Below, piece after piece: positions 8,337 through 16,992 of a DNA stretch of 64,000 bases. Both the position numbers and the translations under genes were made by a program. The notes beneath the pieces are model-generated. The model searched no databases. It saw nothing but the letters and a program-made list of their open reading frames with translations, and was not told the DNA's origin. The stretch's first letter is position 1, and every line of letters starts with the position of its first letter. Where the stretch lies: positions 62,001 to 126,000 of the forward strand of contig ONCQ01000001.1 in assembly GCA_900316355.1 (NCBI GenBank), given 5' to 3'. Source of the stretch: an uncultured Prevotellaceae bacterium (GTDB lineage: Bacteria > Bacteroidota > Bacteroidia > Bacteroidales > Bacteroidaceae).

Positions 8337-9502
8337 TTGATCAGTCGCATGAGGTGTTGCTTGAGGAGATATTTTCGCAGGTTGAAGTCCTTGCGCAGAC
8401 GTTGCATGAGCGGCAGGTGCAGTTCCTGTTCGATGAGCTGCATCACACTCTCGGCGGTCGGCAGCTGTGCAAAGAAATGCGCCCGCTGCGGATGCGGCAC
8501 GGTGTGCGTGGCCTGATAGGCGGGGTTATGCCGCAAGGCGGCTTCCAGGTCCGTGTCGAAGCGCTGCAGGCAAGGCCGTTGCAACGCCTCCTCGCCCTTC
8601 GCGGTATGGCACAGCACGAGGCTCACCCCCTTGTTATCATCCACTTTCGGACGTACCTGTGCGATGTCCCAGAAGTCAGCCAGCGTGAGGTCGCTGTGGC
8701 TGCGCCCGCCTCGCGCCGGACAGTCGTGGCAGGAGGGCCGCAGGGAGAGGTTCTCGTCGAAGGCGCGCTGGTAGGCATTTTTGCTTCGCGGAATGCTTAT
8801 CTCGCGCCCATCCTTCAGCGTCAGCATCATGCGGTACTCGCGCCAACCCTTCCCCTTATGGCGGAAGGAGATGTGCGAGATGTCCTCGTGCCACAGCCGA
8901 TGGCTGGCCAGCACCTCCTCCAAGAAACGCTGCCACAGCAGGGGGCTGGGCACGCCGTGGCAGAAGAAGTCGGCCGTCAGCAACAGCGCATTGTCCTGCC
9001 CGAGAAAGCGGCGCAGGCCCGCCACCTGACAGGGCGTGCCCACGAAGAGCACGCGGCGCTGCTGGCGCAGAGCCTGGCGCACCTGCTGGAAGGCATCGCG
9101 GTTGCTGCTTTGGATATATTTGGAGCCGCAGAGCTGCGGCAGTTGCCCGATATCGTCTATCGCCTGCTGGCAGAGGGTGAGGTGCTCATCGAAGAGCGCT
9201 CCCACGACGATGCCGCCGTCCTGCAGCACGGCTGTCGCCAGCGCGTGGAAGACGCCGCCCGAGGAACTGCCGAGGCGCACGGCCGTGTCAGCATGTATGA
9301 CGCCCTGAGCCGAGCGCGGAGCCAAGGCTTCCGAGGGATGCAGCATGGGACAGACGCGCTCACAGCGCCCGCAGTCCGTGCACTGCTCGAGCGCCACCTG
9401 CGGATAATCGAATCCCTCGGCATCCGCCTCGAAGGTGATGCAGCCCACAGGACAAGCTTGCACACAAGCGCCACAACCACAACAGGACTTCACTTCTTTC
9501 AT
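8333..9502 (-). CDS. Ferredoxin-type protein with F420 hydrogenase/dehydrogenase beta-subunit domains
   Basis: The 389-residue protein has two 4Fe-4S binding motifs at the N-terminus, C-C-G-C-G-A-C-V-Q-A-C-P at residues 7-18 and C-T-D-C-G-R-C-E-R-V-C-P near 41-52. A FrhB-like domain follows, with G-G-V-F-H-A-L-A and the V-G-T-P-C-Q-V-A-G-L-R motif. Proteins of this family are common in Bacteroidales polysaccharide loci beside pyruvyl transferases. They probably act as a reductase or electron carrier on a sugar intermediate; F420 itself is not expected in these bacteria. The ATG overlaps the upstream gene by 4 bp and the stop overlaps the downstream gene by 4 bp. Confidence 0.85.
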   Translation of the reverse strand: MKEVKSCCGCGACVQACPVGCITFEADAEGFDYPQVALEQCTDCGRCERVCPMLHPSEALAPRSAQGVIHADTAVRLGSSSGGVFHALATAVLQDGGIVVGALFDEHLTLCQQAIDDIGQLPQLCGSKYIQSSNRDAFQQVRQALRQQRRVLFVGTPCQVAGLRRFLGQDNALLLTADFFCHGVPSPLLWQRFLEEVLASHRLWHEDISHISFRHKGKGWREYRMMLTLKDGREISIPRSKNAYQRAFDENLSLRPSCHDCPARGGRSHSDLTLADFWDIAQVRPKVDDNKGVSLVLCHTAKGEEALQRPCLQRFDTDLEAALRHNPAYQATHTVPHPQRAHFFAQLPTAESVMQLIEQELHLPLMQRLRKDFNLRKYLLKQHLMRLIK

Positions 9503-10425
9503 ACGCTCACTTTCAGGTTACTCTCCCCCAGCCCATGCCGCGTGAGAATCTCAATGGGGATATCGCCCAGGCAGGCTGCAATCTGCGAGAAGGTGCTGTT
9601 GGCAGAGCCGTAGATCTTGTCTGTGCGGCTGAGTGCCACCATCTCTGCCAGCGCCTCCTGAATGCCTTCGGCGCTGTCGCGCGTGGCCTTGTTGGGCGAG
9701 GTGATGACGCGCTGTCCGTAGCGCCCGAGCAACGCCTGCTTCGTGGCCTCATCATCGGTGGCCAGGAAGATGGACGTGCCGCTCCCTGCGCCTCCCGTGC
9801 GCGGCAATGCTAACTCGCGGTCGATGGCTTCGATGAAGAGCTCCAGGGGGCTGTCGCTGATGGCCTGCTGATGGTCTGTGCGGCGGATGTGGATGCCGAT
9901 GGTGTGGGACGTGAAGTCCTTGCAGCGCTCGCGGATGAGCCGCTGCACCTGTTCGTTGGGTTGGAAGAGGTGGCGCAGGTCGGCAGACCTCCACGGGAAG
10001 AAATCGCGATAGGAGCACATCAGCGGGTTGCCCCGTCGGCACCATGTGGCGAAATCGAAGTCCTGACGGCTCAGCTCCAGCACGCGCGACGATGACAGCA
10101 CCCTCCCGCGATGACGCACCCACTGCAGCAGCAGCGGCAGATGCAGGTTGCGCAGGGTGGGTCGCGCATAGAAGCATTGCTCCACACTGTCGGCATCGCG
10201 CAACTCGAACCCTTCTGCCCCATCACACACCTCACACCCTTCCGCTTCAACGGGCAGAAAGAGCTCGTCGAAACGGCAATGCATGCCCCACTGCGGGAGC
10301 CACAGCACGCGGCTGCTGACACCCGTCTGGCGCATCATCGCATAGGCTGAGACGGCTGCACGCATGCGGTTGCCCAAGCCCCCCTCAAGAATAATCGTCA
10401 TCGCTTTAGCTTTTGTTTGGGACAA
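9499..10425 (-). CDS. Fucosyltransferase-like glycosyltransferase
   Basis: The 308-residue protein has the glycine-rich start I-I-L-E-G-G-L-G-N-R-M near residue 11 and I-G-I-H-I-R-R-T-D near residue 175. H-x-R-R-x-D is the GDP-fucose-binding signature of alpha-1,2 and alpha-1,6 fucosyltransferases (GT11, GT23/NodZ-like). A final block, D-K-I-Y-G-S-A-N-S-T-F-S, matches the end of the donor-binding domain. It is the first gene of the polysaccharide operon, divergent from tyrS, and is predicted to be cytosolic. Whether fucose is the donor is inferred. M9 is an alternative start, since it directly precedes the first beta strand. Confidence 0.75.
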   Translation of the reverse strand: MSQTKAKAMTIILEGGLGNRMRAAVSAYAMMRQTGVSSRVLWLPQWGMHCRFDELFLPVEAEGCEVCDGAEGFELRDADSVEQCFYARPTLRNLHLPLLLQWVRHRGRVLSSSRVLELSRQDFDFATWCRRGNPLMCSYRDFFPWRSADLRHLFQPNEQVQRLIRERCKDFTSHTIGIHIRRTDHQQAISDSPLELFIEAIDRELALPRTGGAGSGTSIFLATDDEATKQALLGRYGQRVITSPNKATRDSAEGIQEALAEMVALSRTDKIYGSANSTFSQIAACLGDIPIEILTRHGLGESNLKVSV

Positions 10426-10465
10426 AGTAACAAAGTTTTTGTGGAATGGCCAAAGATTTCATGTG

Positions 10466-10473
10466 CAAAGATA
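10466..10473 (-). promoter_or_regulatory. Candidate -7 box of the polysaccharide operon
   Basis: On the minus strand TATCTTTG lies about 40 bp upstream of the first operon gene. A CAAA (TTTG on the minus strand) at 10497-10500 is near the -33 position but at slightly long spacing. Confidence 0.45.
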
Positions 10474-10547
10474 GGACAAAGTCAAGTAAAAAGCCACAAA
10501 ACACGCAAAAACTTAGCTCTTTACATCATAAACCGTAAACTTTTCAC

Positions 10548-10555
10548 TACCTTTG
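10548..10555 (+). promoter_or_regulatory. Candidate -7 box of tyrS
   Basis: TACCTTTG lies 48 bp upstream of the tyrS ATG. The leader between them repeats AAATCATC-like words. Confidence 0.5.
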
Positions 10556-10603
10556 CCCCGCTAATCATCAAATCGTAAATCATCAAATCATTAAATATAT
10601 AAG

Positions 10604-11905
10604 ATGAATTTCGTACAAGAACTTACATGGCGCGGCATGATCCACCAGATGATGCCGGGCACCGAAGAACTCCTTGAGAAAGAACAAGTGACGGCCTACG
10701 TGGGCATCGACCCCACAGCCGACAGTCTCCATATCGGCCACCTCTGTGGCGTCATGATGCTGCGCCATCTGCAGCGCTGCGGCCACAAGCCCATCGCCCT
10801 GCTGGGCGGCGCCACCGGCATGATTGGCGACCCCAGCGGCAAGAGCCAGGAGCGCAACCTGCTGGACGAGGCCACGCTGCGCCACAACGTGGCTTGCATC
10901 CGCGAGCAGCTGTCGCGCTTCCTCGACTTCGACAGCGATGCGCCCAATGCCGCCGAGCTCGTCAACAACTACGACTGGATGAAGGACTTCACCTTCCTCA
11001 ACTTCGCACGCGACATCGGCAAGTGCATCACCGTGAACTACATGATGGCCAAGGACAGCGTCAAGCGCCGCCTCAACGGCGAGTTCCAGGAGGGCATGTC
11101 GTTCACCGAGTTCACCTACCAGCTGCTGCAGGGCTACGACTTCCTGCACCTCTACGAGACCAAGGGCTGCAAGCTGCAGATGGGCGGCAGCGACCAGTGG
11201 GGCAACATCACCACCGGCACGGAGCTCATCCGCCGCAAGCTGGGCGCCGAGAACGAGGCCTACGCCCTCACCTGCCCCCTCATCACCAAGGCCGACGGCA
11301 AGAAGTTCGGCAAGACGGAGCAGGGCAACATCTGGCTCGACCGCAACCGCACCAGCCCCTACGTGTTCTATCAGTTCTGGCTCAACGTGGGCGACGAGGA
11401 GGCCGAGCGCTACATCAAGATTTTCACATCGCTCGACAAAGAGACCATCGACGCCCTCATCGCTGAGCACCGTCAGGACCCGGGTCGCCGCGTGCTGCAG
11501 AAGCGCCTGGCCGAGGAGGTCACCGTTCTCGTGCACGGCCGCGAGGAGTATGAGCTGGCGCTGGAAGCCTCTAACATCCTCTTCGGCAAGGCCACGAAGG
11601 AGAGCCTCGTGAAGCTCGACGAGCAGACGCTGCTCGACGTCTTCAGCGGCGTGCCCCACTTCACCATCAGCCGCAGCCTCCTCGAAGGCGAGGGCATCAA
11701 GGCCGTGGATCTCACCGCCGTGGAGACGCAGTGCTTCCCCAGCAAGGGCGAGATGCGCAAGATGGTGCAGGGCGGCGGCGTCAGCCTCAACAAGGAGAAG
11801 CTCGCGCAGTTCGACCAGCCCGTCACCACCGCCGACCTCATCGACGGCCGCTACCTGCTCGTGCAGAAGGGCAAGAAGAACTACTATCTGCTGATAGCAG
11901 AGTAG
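10604..11905 (+). CDS. tyrS: Tyrosyl-tRNA synthetase
   Basis: The enzyme charges tRNA-Tyr with tyrosine. The 433-residue protein shows the class I signature D-S-L-H-I-G-H-L near residue 42, the tyrosine-site region [10 protein letters not shown] near 198, and the KMSKS-loop equivalent K-F-G-K-T near 234. An S4-type RNA-binding domain occupies roughly the last 70 residues (V-Q-G-G-G-V-S-L-N). Length and motif order match bacterial TyrRS. The gene has its own promoter and is followed directly by a dispersed repeat. No in-frame insertion is apparent. Confidence 0.97.
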   Translation: MNFVQELTWRGMIHQMMPGTEELLEKEQVTAYVGIDPTADSLHIGHLCGVMMLRHLQRCGHKPIALLGGATGMIGDPSGKSQERNLLDEATLRHNVACIREQLSRFLDFDSDAPNAAELVNNYDWMKDFTFLNFARDIGKCITVNYMMAKDSVKRRLNGEFQEGMSFTEFTYQLLQGYDFLHLYETKGCKLQMGGSDQWGNITTGTELIRRKLGAENEAYALTCPLITKADGKKFGKTEQGNIWLDRNRTSPYVFYQFWLNVGDEEAERYIKIFTSLDKETIDALIAEHRQDPGRRVLQKRLAEEVTVLVHGREEYELALEASNILFGKATKESLVKLDEQTLLDVFSGVPHFTISRSLLEGEGIKAVDLTAVETQCFPSKGEMRKMVQGGGVSLNKEKLAQFDQPVTTADLIDGRYLLVQKGKKNYYLLIAE

Positions 11906-11909
11906 AGGA

Positions 11910-11978
11910 AGACCCTCCCCCCTGCCCCTGCAGACCCTCCCCCCTGCCCCTCCCTTGTAGGGAGGGGAGTAATTACCT
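11910..11978. repeat. Family-A dispersed repeat, 3' of tyrS (inverted orientation)
   Basis: A GC-rich block of GACCCTCCCCCCTGCCCC, partly duplicated, runs on into CTCCCTTGTAGGGAGGGG and AGTAATTACC. It is the reverse complement of the element at 12107-12152, so an inverted pair brackets the start of the GH3 gene. Confidence 0.85.
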
Positions 11979-12012
11979 GACAAGACACGGCAAACTTTTT
12001 ATCCCTCATCCA

Positions 12013-14790
12013 ATGAAGCATCATCTTCTTTGTCATAGGACTATTGGGACACTCTTTCTTATCATCCCTCTCCTTTTTATAAGTCCTCTTGTACCCTCAT
12101 TCGCACAGGTAACCACTCCCCTCCCTACAAGGGAGGGGCAGGGGGGAGGGTCTGCTGAGGAGTCTGAGTTTGTCCCCTATTATCTTTCTCTGATGTCCCC
12201 TGAGCAGAAGGTGGCACAGCTCACGGGCAAGACGCTCTTTGCGATGGCCGACGATGAGGAGCTGGGCATCCCCGGCTGGCTGATGTCCGACGGCCCGCAT
12301 GGCGTACACCGCCAGGGCTACACCTCCTTCCCCACCGGCATCGCCATGGCTGCCCTCTGGGACCGCCAGCTGCTGCTGCGCCTCGGTCATGCCATGGGCG
12401 AGGAGTTCTGGGCTGCCGGTCAGCACGTGGCCCTCGCACCCTGCATCGACCTCTGCCTCGACCCGCGTGGCGGACGCACCGCTGAGAGTGCGGGCGAGGA
12501 CCCTTACATGAGCGGACAGATTGGCAAGTACATCGTGCGCGGCATCCAGTCGATGCCCGTCATGGCGTGCCTCAAGCACTTCGAGATTGAGGGCAAGCAA
12601 GCCTACCGCAAGACATGCGACGAAATCATCGCCGAGCGCGACCTCATGGGCTTCTTCGGCACCAACTTCCGCACCGCCCTGCAGGAGGGCGTGCCCCTGA
12701 GCCTGATGTCCAGCTACAACCTCGTCAACGGCGTGCAGGCCGCCGCCAACCGCCATCTGCTCACCGACATCCTGCGCCATCGCTGGGGCTTCCCCTTTAC
12801 CGTCATCTCCGACTGGGGCGGCGTCAAGGACGGGCCCGCCTCGCTCGTGGGGGGCACCGACGTCTGCATGGGCTCCACCCACTACAAACAGCAACTCCCC
12901 AAGGCCTTGGAGGCTGGCACGATTACCGAGTTGAACCTCGACACCGCTGTGGCGCGCGTGCTGCTCACCAAATATGCCATGGGCCTGATGGGCTGGCAGC
13001 CCGCCTGTGCCGACTCCGCTGCGCTGGTGGATAACGCCGAGCACCGTGCCCTCTGTCGCGAGGCTACGGCCAAGGCCGTCGTGCTCCTGCGCAACGAGGG
13101 CAACCTCCTGCCCTTACGCCCCGTTAGCGGCGGTTCGTCCGACGCTCTCTCCATCGCCGTCATCGGCCCCAATGCCGCTGCCGAGAACCTCAACTGCTTC
13201 GGCAGTAGCGAGACACAGCCCGCCTACGCCGTCAGCCTCCTCGCCGGCATCCGCGCCGTAGTGCCCGAAGCCACCTATGTGCAGGGCTGCGCCATCAGCG
13301 GCGACGACACCTCGGGCTTCGCCGCTGCCGAGGCTGCTGCGCGTGCTGCCGATGTCGTCATCTTCGCCGGAGGTCTCGACAAGACGCTGGAGGGCGAGAG
13401 CATCATCGGCGTGCAGGTGCAGGACCGCACCACCACCGCCCTGCCCGCCATCCAGCAGCAGCTCATCCGCCGTCTCCATGCCGCCAACCCCCACCTCGTC
13501 GTGGTGCTGCAGAGCGGTGGCATCGTGTCGCTGGCCGACTGCATCGCCGACATCCCCGCCCTCGTCTATTCCTTCTACAGCGGCCAGGAAGCCGGCAACG
13601 GCATCGCCGATGTCCTCTTCGGCGCCGTCAACCCCGCCGGCCGCCTGCCCATGACGATGCCCGTCAGCGACGAGCAGCTGCCCGAATGGAACGACACCTA
13701 CTTCACCGACGACTGGGGCGGCGGCTACCGCTGGTTCCAGCGCCGTGGCCTCACGCCGCAGTTCCCCTTCGGCTACGGCCTCAGCTACACCACATTCCAT
13801 TACGGCCCTTTCATCTCCGTGGAGCGCCATGCCGACGAGGACGAATCCCATGCTGACCTCGCCATCACCGTCAGCGTAGATATCACCAACACCGGCGACC
13901 GCGACGGCGAGGAAGTGGCACAGCTCTATGTGGGGCCGCTTAGCCCTGCCGACTGGCAGCCGCTGCGCCAGCTGCGCGGCTTCGAGCGCGTGATGATTCC
14001 TGCCGGCCAGACGCGCCGCGTGCACTTCCGCCTCACCCCCGAGGACTTCTACGAGTGGGATGTAGCGCATGAGGCCTACGAGATGCCTGCCGGCATGGTG
14101 AACATCAGCGTAGGCCCCTCCAGCGCCGACCTGCCCCTCTCCACGACCTTCGAGCCGCGCCTCTTTGAGCAGGCCCCCGACCTGCGCGTCACGGAGCTCT
14201 TCACCCATCCCCGCCATCCGCGTGTCGGCGAAGAGGTCACCTTCTACGCCTATGTCAAGAACCAGGGCACGGCACCTGCCGACATGTGGGCCCTCATCGT
14301 GGGCACCGAGGACGTACCCAACACCGCCCTCGGCGTCAGCAACAGCCAACCCTCCACCCTCACCCCTCCGCTCGGCGCCTCGCGACGCTTCACACTTGAA
14401 GAGCCCTCAGCCCTCGCCCCCCTCGCCCCCGGCCAAGGCACCCTCCTCTTCTGCACCCTCGGCAGCTGGACACCTACGATAGTGGGTGACTACGAGCTCA
14501 CCGCCAAAGCCGCCATCATCGGCGAAGAGGAGCTGCAGGAGTCAGCACCGCTGCACCAGCGCATCCACGTCTATATTGCCGACGACCCCTTCGCCGATGG
14601 CATCGGAGGACCCACCCCCGACCCCTCCCGTCATGGAGGGGAGACGGCTGGCGCAGTGTTTGACCTGCAAGGCCGCCAAATTCGTCATTCGTCATTCTTG
14701 AAGGGTCAAGCGAGCAAGCTCGAGCGCGACATTCGTCATTTACCCAAGGGCATCTACATCGTGGGCGGCAAGAAGTTCGTGATACAGTAA
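12013..14790 (+). CDS. Glycoside hydrolase family 3 protein (beta-glucosidase/xylosidase-like), secreted
   Basis: Translation most likely starts at the ATG at 12013, which gives a 925-residue protein with a signal peptide (residues 1-30, ending F-A-Q). The GH3 N-terminal barrel includes the nucleophile region V-I-S-D-W-G-G near residue 265 (Asp in S-D-W). The alpha/beta sandwich follows, then a fibronectin-III-like domain (about 600-700), an extra beta domain and a C-terminal sorting-like tail (V-F-D-L-Q-G-R-Q-I and G-I-Y-I-V-G-G-K-K). It should release terminal beta-linked sugars outside the cell or in the periplasm; glucose or xylose cannot be told apart here. Three repeat families sit inside the gene in frame: one right after the signal peptide, one near residue 780 and one in the tail. 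It faces a GH43 gene convergently. Confidence 0.88.
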   Translation: MKHHLLCHRTIGTLFLIIPLLFISPLVPSFAQVTTPLPTREGQGGGSAEESEFVPYYLSLMSPEQKVAQLTGKTLFAMADDEELGIPGWLMSDGPHGVHRQGYTSFPTGIAMAALWDRQLLLRLGHAMGEEFWAAGQHVALAPCIDLCLDPRGGRTAESAGEDPYMSGQIGKYIVRGIQSMPVMACLKHFEIEGKQAYRKTCDEIIAERDLMGFFGTNFRTALQEGVPLSLMSSYNLVNGVQAAANRHLLTDILRHRWGFPFTVISDWGGVKDGPASLVGGTDVCMGSTHYKQQLPKALEAGTITELNLDTAVARVLLTKYAMGLMGWQPACADSAALVDNAEHRALCREATAKAVVLLRNEGNLLPLRPVSGGSSDALSIAVIGPNAAAENLNCFGSSETQPAYAVSLLAGIRAVVPEATYVQGCAISGDDTSGFAAAEAAARAADVVIFAGGLDKTLEGESIIGVQVQDRTTTALPAIQQQLIRRLHAANPHLVVVLQSGGIVSLADCIADIPALVYSFYSGQEAGNGIADVLFGAVNPAGRLPMTMPVSDEQLPEWNDTYFTDDWGGGYRWFQRRGLTPQFPFGYGLSYTTFHYGPFISVERHADEDESHADLAITVSVDITNTGDRDGEEVAQLYVGPLSPADWQPLRQLRGFERVMIPAGQTRRVHFRLTPEDFYEWDVAHEAYEMPAGMVNISVGPSSADLPLSTTFEPRLFEQAPDLRVTELFTHPRHPRVGEEVTFYAYVKNQGTAPADMWALIVGTEDVPNTALGVSNSQPSTLTPPLGASRRFTLEEPSALAPLAPGQGTLLFCTLGSWTPTIVGDYELTAKAAIIGEEELQESAPLHQRIHVYIADDPFADGIGGPTPDPSRHGGETAGAVFDLQGRQIRHSSFLKGQASKLERDIRHLPKGIYIVGGKKFVIQ
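12107..12152. repeat. Family-A dispersed repeat, in frame after the GH3 signal peptide
   Basis: The repeat starts GGTAACCACTCCCCTCC and encodes V-T-T-P-L-P-T-R-E-G-Q-G-G-G directly after the predicted cleavage site. XerD and the GH43 protein at 15025-16956 carry versions read in the same frame. Confidence 0.85.
14345..14402. repeat. Composite minisatellite and 24-bp repeat inside the GH3 gene
   Basis: CAACCCTCCACCCTCACCC units lead into the 24-bp block 14368-14391, the second copy of 6061-6084. The block is read in frame as P-L-G-A-S-R-R-F. It sits in an interdomain stretch, probably a disordered linker. Confidence 0.75.
14608..14646. repeat. Family-A-like repeat before the GH3 sorting tail
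   Basis: CCCACCCCCGACCCCTCCC followed by a GGAGGGGAGACGGCT end is read in frame as P-T-P-D-P-S-R-H-G-G-E-T. It immediately precedes the C-terminal sorting-like tail. Confidence 0.6.
14681..14746. repeat. Composite ATTCGTC/CTTGAAGGGTC repeat in the GH3 sorting tail
   Basis: Two TTCGTCATTCG units are followed by a 25-bp block (14697-14721) identical to 23947-23971, then another ATTCGTCATT. It is read in frame and extends the loop between G-R-Q-I and G-I-Y-I of the tail. Confidence 0.8.
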
Positions 14791-14813
14791 GATATTTCAA
14801 GTTTCGCATTTGC

Positions 14814-15027
14814 TCAACTTTTAGAAGTTAAGGAGTAGAAGTTGCCTCCGTACGTCAGCTGATCCTCGTCGGAACCTCGCAACTGATTGAACGCGTCGAC
14901 CGCCTTCTTCCGCGTCGTGGGGACCATGACGTATGTACCAGGTTCGGCTTTCAGGAGCACCCCCTGGCCGGCAGGGAGAACAGATCCGGCTTCGTTGAAC
15001 TCCCGGCTGACGACGATCGTGCCGTTA
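14814..15027 (-). pseudogene. Detached 3' fragment of a GH30-like gene
   Basis: Bases 14834-15062 match 18869-19096 of the GH30-like gene with four mismatches and one extra T. The fragment is in the same orientation as the GH43 gene upstream of it. An extra A in the coding-strand A-run turns L-K-E-N-N-G into L-K-R-E-stop, ending the GH43 frame at 15025. Without that base the frame would stay open about 70 more codons, to a TGA at 14814-14816. It therefore looks like a duplicated tail put out of frame. Confidence 0.8.
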
Positions 15028-15062
15028 TTCTCTTTTTAAGGTGCAAGCCTGCATGCCTTCGG
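14834..15062. repeat. 229-bp duplication, copy 1 (partner at 18869-19096)
   Basis: The copy is about 98% identical to the C-terminal coding part of the GH30-like gene. Its 5' junction falls at the shared codons E-G-M-Q-A, so microhomology may have guided the recombination. Confidence 0.9.
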
Positions 15063-16956
15063 TGGTAGCGGGAATGCTGCGGATGCGCCCTTCGGCGTCG
15101 TAGCTCATAGGCTCGGCAATGATACTACGACTGTAACTAGTGCCATCAGGCAGACCGCCGTTGTGGGAGAAGAAGAGCCATCTATCACGAAATTTGATGA
15201 TGGCAGGATGGGTGGTGTTGGAGTTGCCGGCAATCTCGCTGATGATGCCCATAGGGGTATATGGGCCGCCGATGTGGTCGGCTACGGCGTATGCAATCTT
15301 TTCGGGCCACTCACTGGCGTAGGTCAGATAATACTTGCCATTATATTTATGCATCCACGGAGCCTCGGTGAAGTTTGGTACATCGATGCGATGAATGTCG
15401 CCGTCAATCTCCGTCATATTGTCCTTCAGCTTGGCGTAGTAGCACTCTTTATTACCCCAGATGATATACGGTGTGCCGTCATCGTCGATGAGGATAGCGG
15501 GATCGATGCACGCCCAACTGTGTTTCGAGGCGAAGCAATCCTTGTTGGTGAGCAAGGGTTTCCCGAGTGCGTCCTTGTAGGGACCGGTAATCTTGTCGCT
15601 CACGGCTACACCGATGCCGCACCAATTAGTGGAGACGTACCAGTAGTAGCGTCCGTCCTTACCGCGTGCCACGTGTCCGGCGTAGGCCTGATGGCTGTCG
15701 GCCCACTTGAAGTCGTCGACGCGCAGGGGCGAGGGATATTCTGTCCAGTGCTTCATGTCGGTGGTGGAGTAGAGCAACCAGTCTTTCATCACGTAGCCCG
15801 ACTGGTTGCCGGCGGCATCGTGTCCTGCAAAGAGCCAGAGGGTGTCGCCCTCCACCAATACGGCGGGGTCAGCAGTATGTTTGTCACGGATGATGGGGTT
15901 GCCCGTGCTCTCGAACTCATGCTTCAACACATAGCCCCATTTCTGCTGCAGGCGTTCCAGTTCGTCTGCCGTCACCGACATCACTGTGCCGTGACGGGGA
16001 AAGAAGTCCTTGCGGAAGGACTCTGGTTCTTTTGTAAACGTCTTCAGGTCCTTCGACCGCTGGAATTCATAGCGACCAGAACTGTAGAGGTCGTACATCA
16101 AAATCCAATCCTCACTGTTGTTCAGCTGGAACACTCCGCTGCCCTCCACATGTGTCCTCGTGCCAGCGTATGCATCCAAATACTCAAAATCCTCCTTATA
16201 CGGTCCCGTCAATTTTTTCGACGTTGCCTGTTGGATACCGTTCTTGATTTCCCGGCCGTTCTCGTCCTTCGTGTTGCCCTTATAGAACAAGTGGAAGACC
16301 CCGTCTTTCTCGATGATGTCGGCGTCTATGCTGCCGTATTTGGCGGAGAACAGCACCTTCGGTTCGCTCTCGAAAGCCGTGAAGTCCTTGTTTGCGTAGG
16401 CGTAGTAGGTGATGAGTGTCTTGCGGTCGTTACGCTGCAGCGTGAAGTAGATCATGTACTTCCGAGCCTTGCGGTCGTAGATGGTCTGTGGCGCCCACAC
16501 CCAGTAGGCATCACCAAAGTTCTTGCTCCAGTCCTTCGCGAGGTTGATCTTAGCATGCATCCAGTTCACTAGGTCCTTCGACTTCAGCAGCACAATGCCC
16601 GGATTTGCGCCCCAGCCCTGTTTCGGGTCGTAGGTATGCATGTCTGTCGCCACGATATAGTAGTAGCCATCCTCACCGCGCAGGATATGCGGGTCGCGTA
16701 TGCCACCGCTCTCGCTGATGCTGTCACTGGCTATAATGGGCCTGTTCCCGTTCAGCGCATACCAGTTCTGTGCGTCCTCGCTCACCGCGAAGCGCAGTTG
16801 CTCCATCAGGTTCTGATCGCCCCCTCCCTCGAAATAGGCGAAAAGGTAGCCGGCGGCCTCACCCCCTACCCCTCTCCGACTGGCGAGGGGAGTAGTTACT
16901 TGTGCCGAAGCCTGTAAGGATATTGCCATCAGGAATAGGATTGTCAGTTTCTTCAT
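15025..16956 (-). CDS. Secreted glycoside hydrolase with two GH43-like domains
   Basis: The 643-residue protein has a signal peptide ending A-S-A-Q near residue 19, followed at once by family-A repeat residues V-T-T-P-L-A-S-R-R-G-V-G-G. Two five-bladed propeller domains follow. The first (about 35-340) has I-R-D-P-H-I-L (candidate base Asp), I-D-A-D-I-I and V-E-G-S-G-V-F (candidate acid Glu). The second (about 345-640) has T-A-D-P-A-V-L, I-D-P-A-I-L-I-D-D-D-G and E-A-P-W-M-H-K. GH43 enzymes cleave arabinose- and xylose-containing glycans. The last residues (Q-A-C-T-L-K-R-E) come from the duplicated GH30-gene fragment and a frameshift ends the frame. The next gene encodes a related GH43 protein, which ends naturally at the equivalent T-Q-E-G-L, so the catalytic part seems intact. 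Confidence 0.88.
   Translation of the reverse strand: MKKLTILFLMAISLQASAQVTTPLASRRGVGGEAAGYLFAYFEGGGDQNLMEQLRFAVSEDAQNWYALNGNRPIIASDSISESGGIRDPHILRGEDGYYYIVATDMHTYDPKQGWGANPGIVLLKSKDLVNWMHAKINLAKDWSKNFGDAYWVWAPQTIYDRKARKYMIYFTLQRNDRKTLITYYAYANKDFTAFESEPKVLFSAKYGSIDADIIEKDGVFHLFYKGNTKDENGREIKNGIQQATSKKLTGPYKEDFEYLDAYAGTRTHVEGSGVFQLNNSEDWILMYDLYSSGRYEFQRSKDLKTFTKEPESFRKDFFPRHGTVMSVTADELERLQQKWGYVLKHEFESTGNPIIRDKHTADPAVLVEGDTLWLFAGHDAAGNQSGYVMKDWLLYSTTDMKHWTEYPSPLRVDDFKWADSHQAYAGHVARGKDGRYYWYVSTNWCGIGVAVSDKITGPYKDALGKPLLTNKDCFASKHSWACIDPAILIDDDGTPYIIWGNKECYYAKLKDNMTEIDGDIHRIDVPNFTEAPWMHKYNGKYYLTYASEWPEKIAYAVADHIGGPYTPMGIISEIAGNSNTTHPAIIKFRDRWLFFSHNGGLPDGTSYSRSIIAEPMSYDAEGRIRSIPATTEGMQACTLKRE
16856..16901. 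repeat. Family-A dispersed repeat after the GH43 signal peptide
   Basis: CCTCTCCGACTGGCGAGGGG with the AGTAGTTAC end is a diverged copy of the 12107-12152 repeat. On the minus strand it encodes V-T-T-P-L-A-S-R-R-G-V-G-G, in the same frame as in the GH3 gene. Confidence 0.75.
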
Positions 16957-16992
16957 TGTTCTATAATTTCGTTTTAATTGTTCCTATTTATC

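Noticed and set aside
10426..10603. Possible tRNA in the gap before tyrS
   Set aside because: No cloverleaf or T-loop GTTCRA motif was seen in this gap or the other gaps; the gap holds two divergent promoters.
11731..12012. Longer N-terminus for the GH3 protein reading through the tyrS 3' end
   Set aside because: These residues overlap tyrS and the dispersed repeat, while the ATG at 12013 is followed by a proper signal peptide.
13114..14349. Open frame on the minus strand opposite the GH3 gene
   Set aside because: It mirrors a well-supported GH3 enzyme and has no recognisable motif; typical of high-GC third positions.
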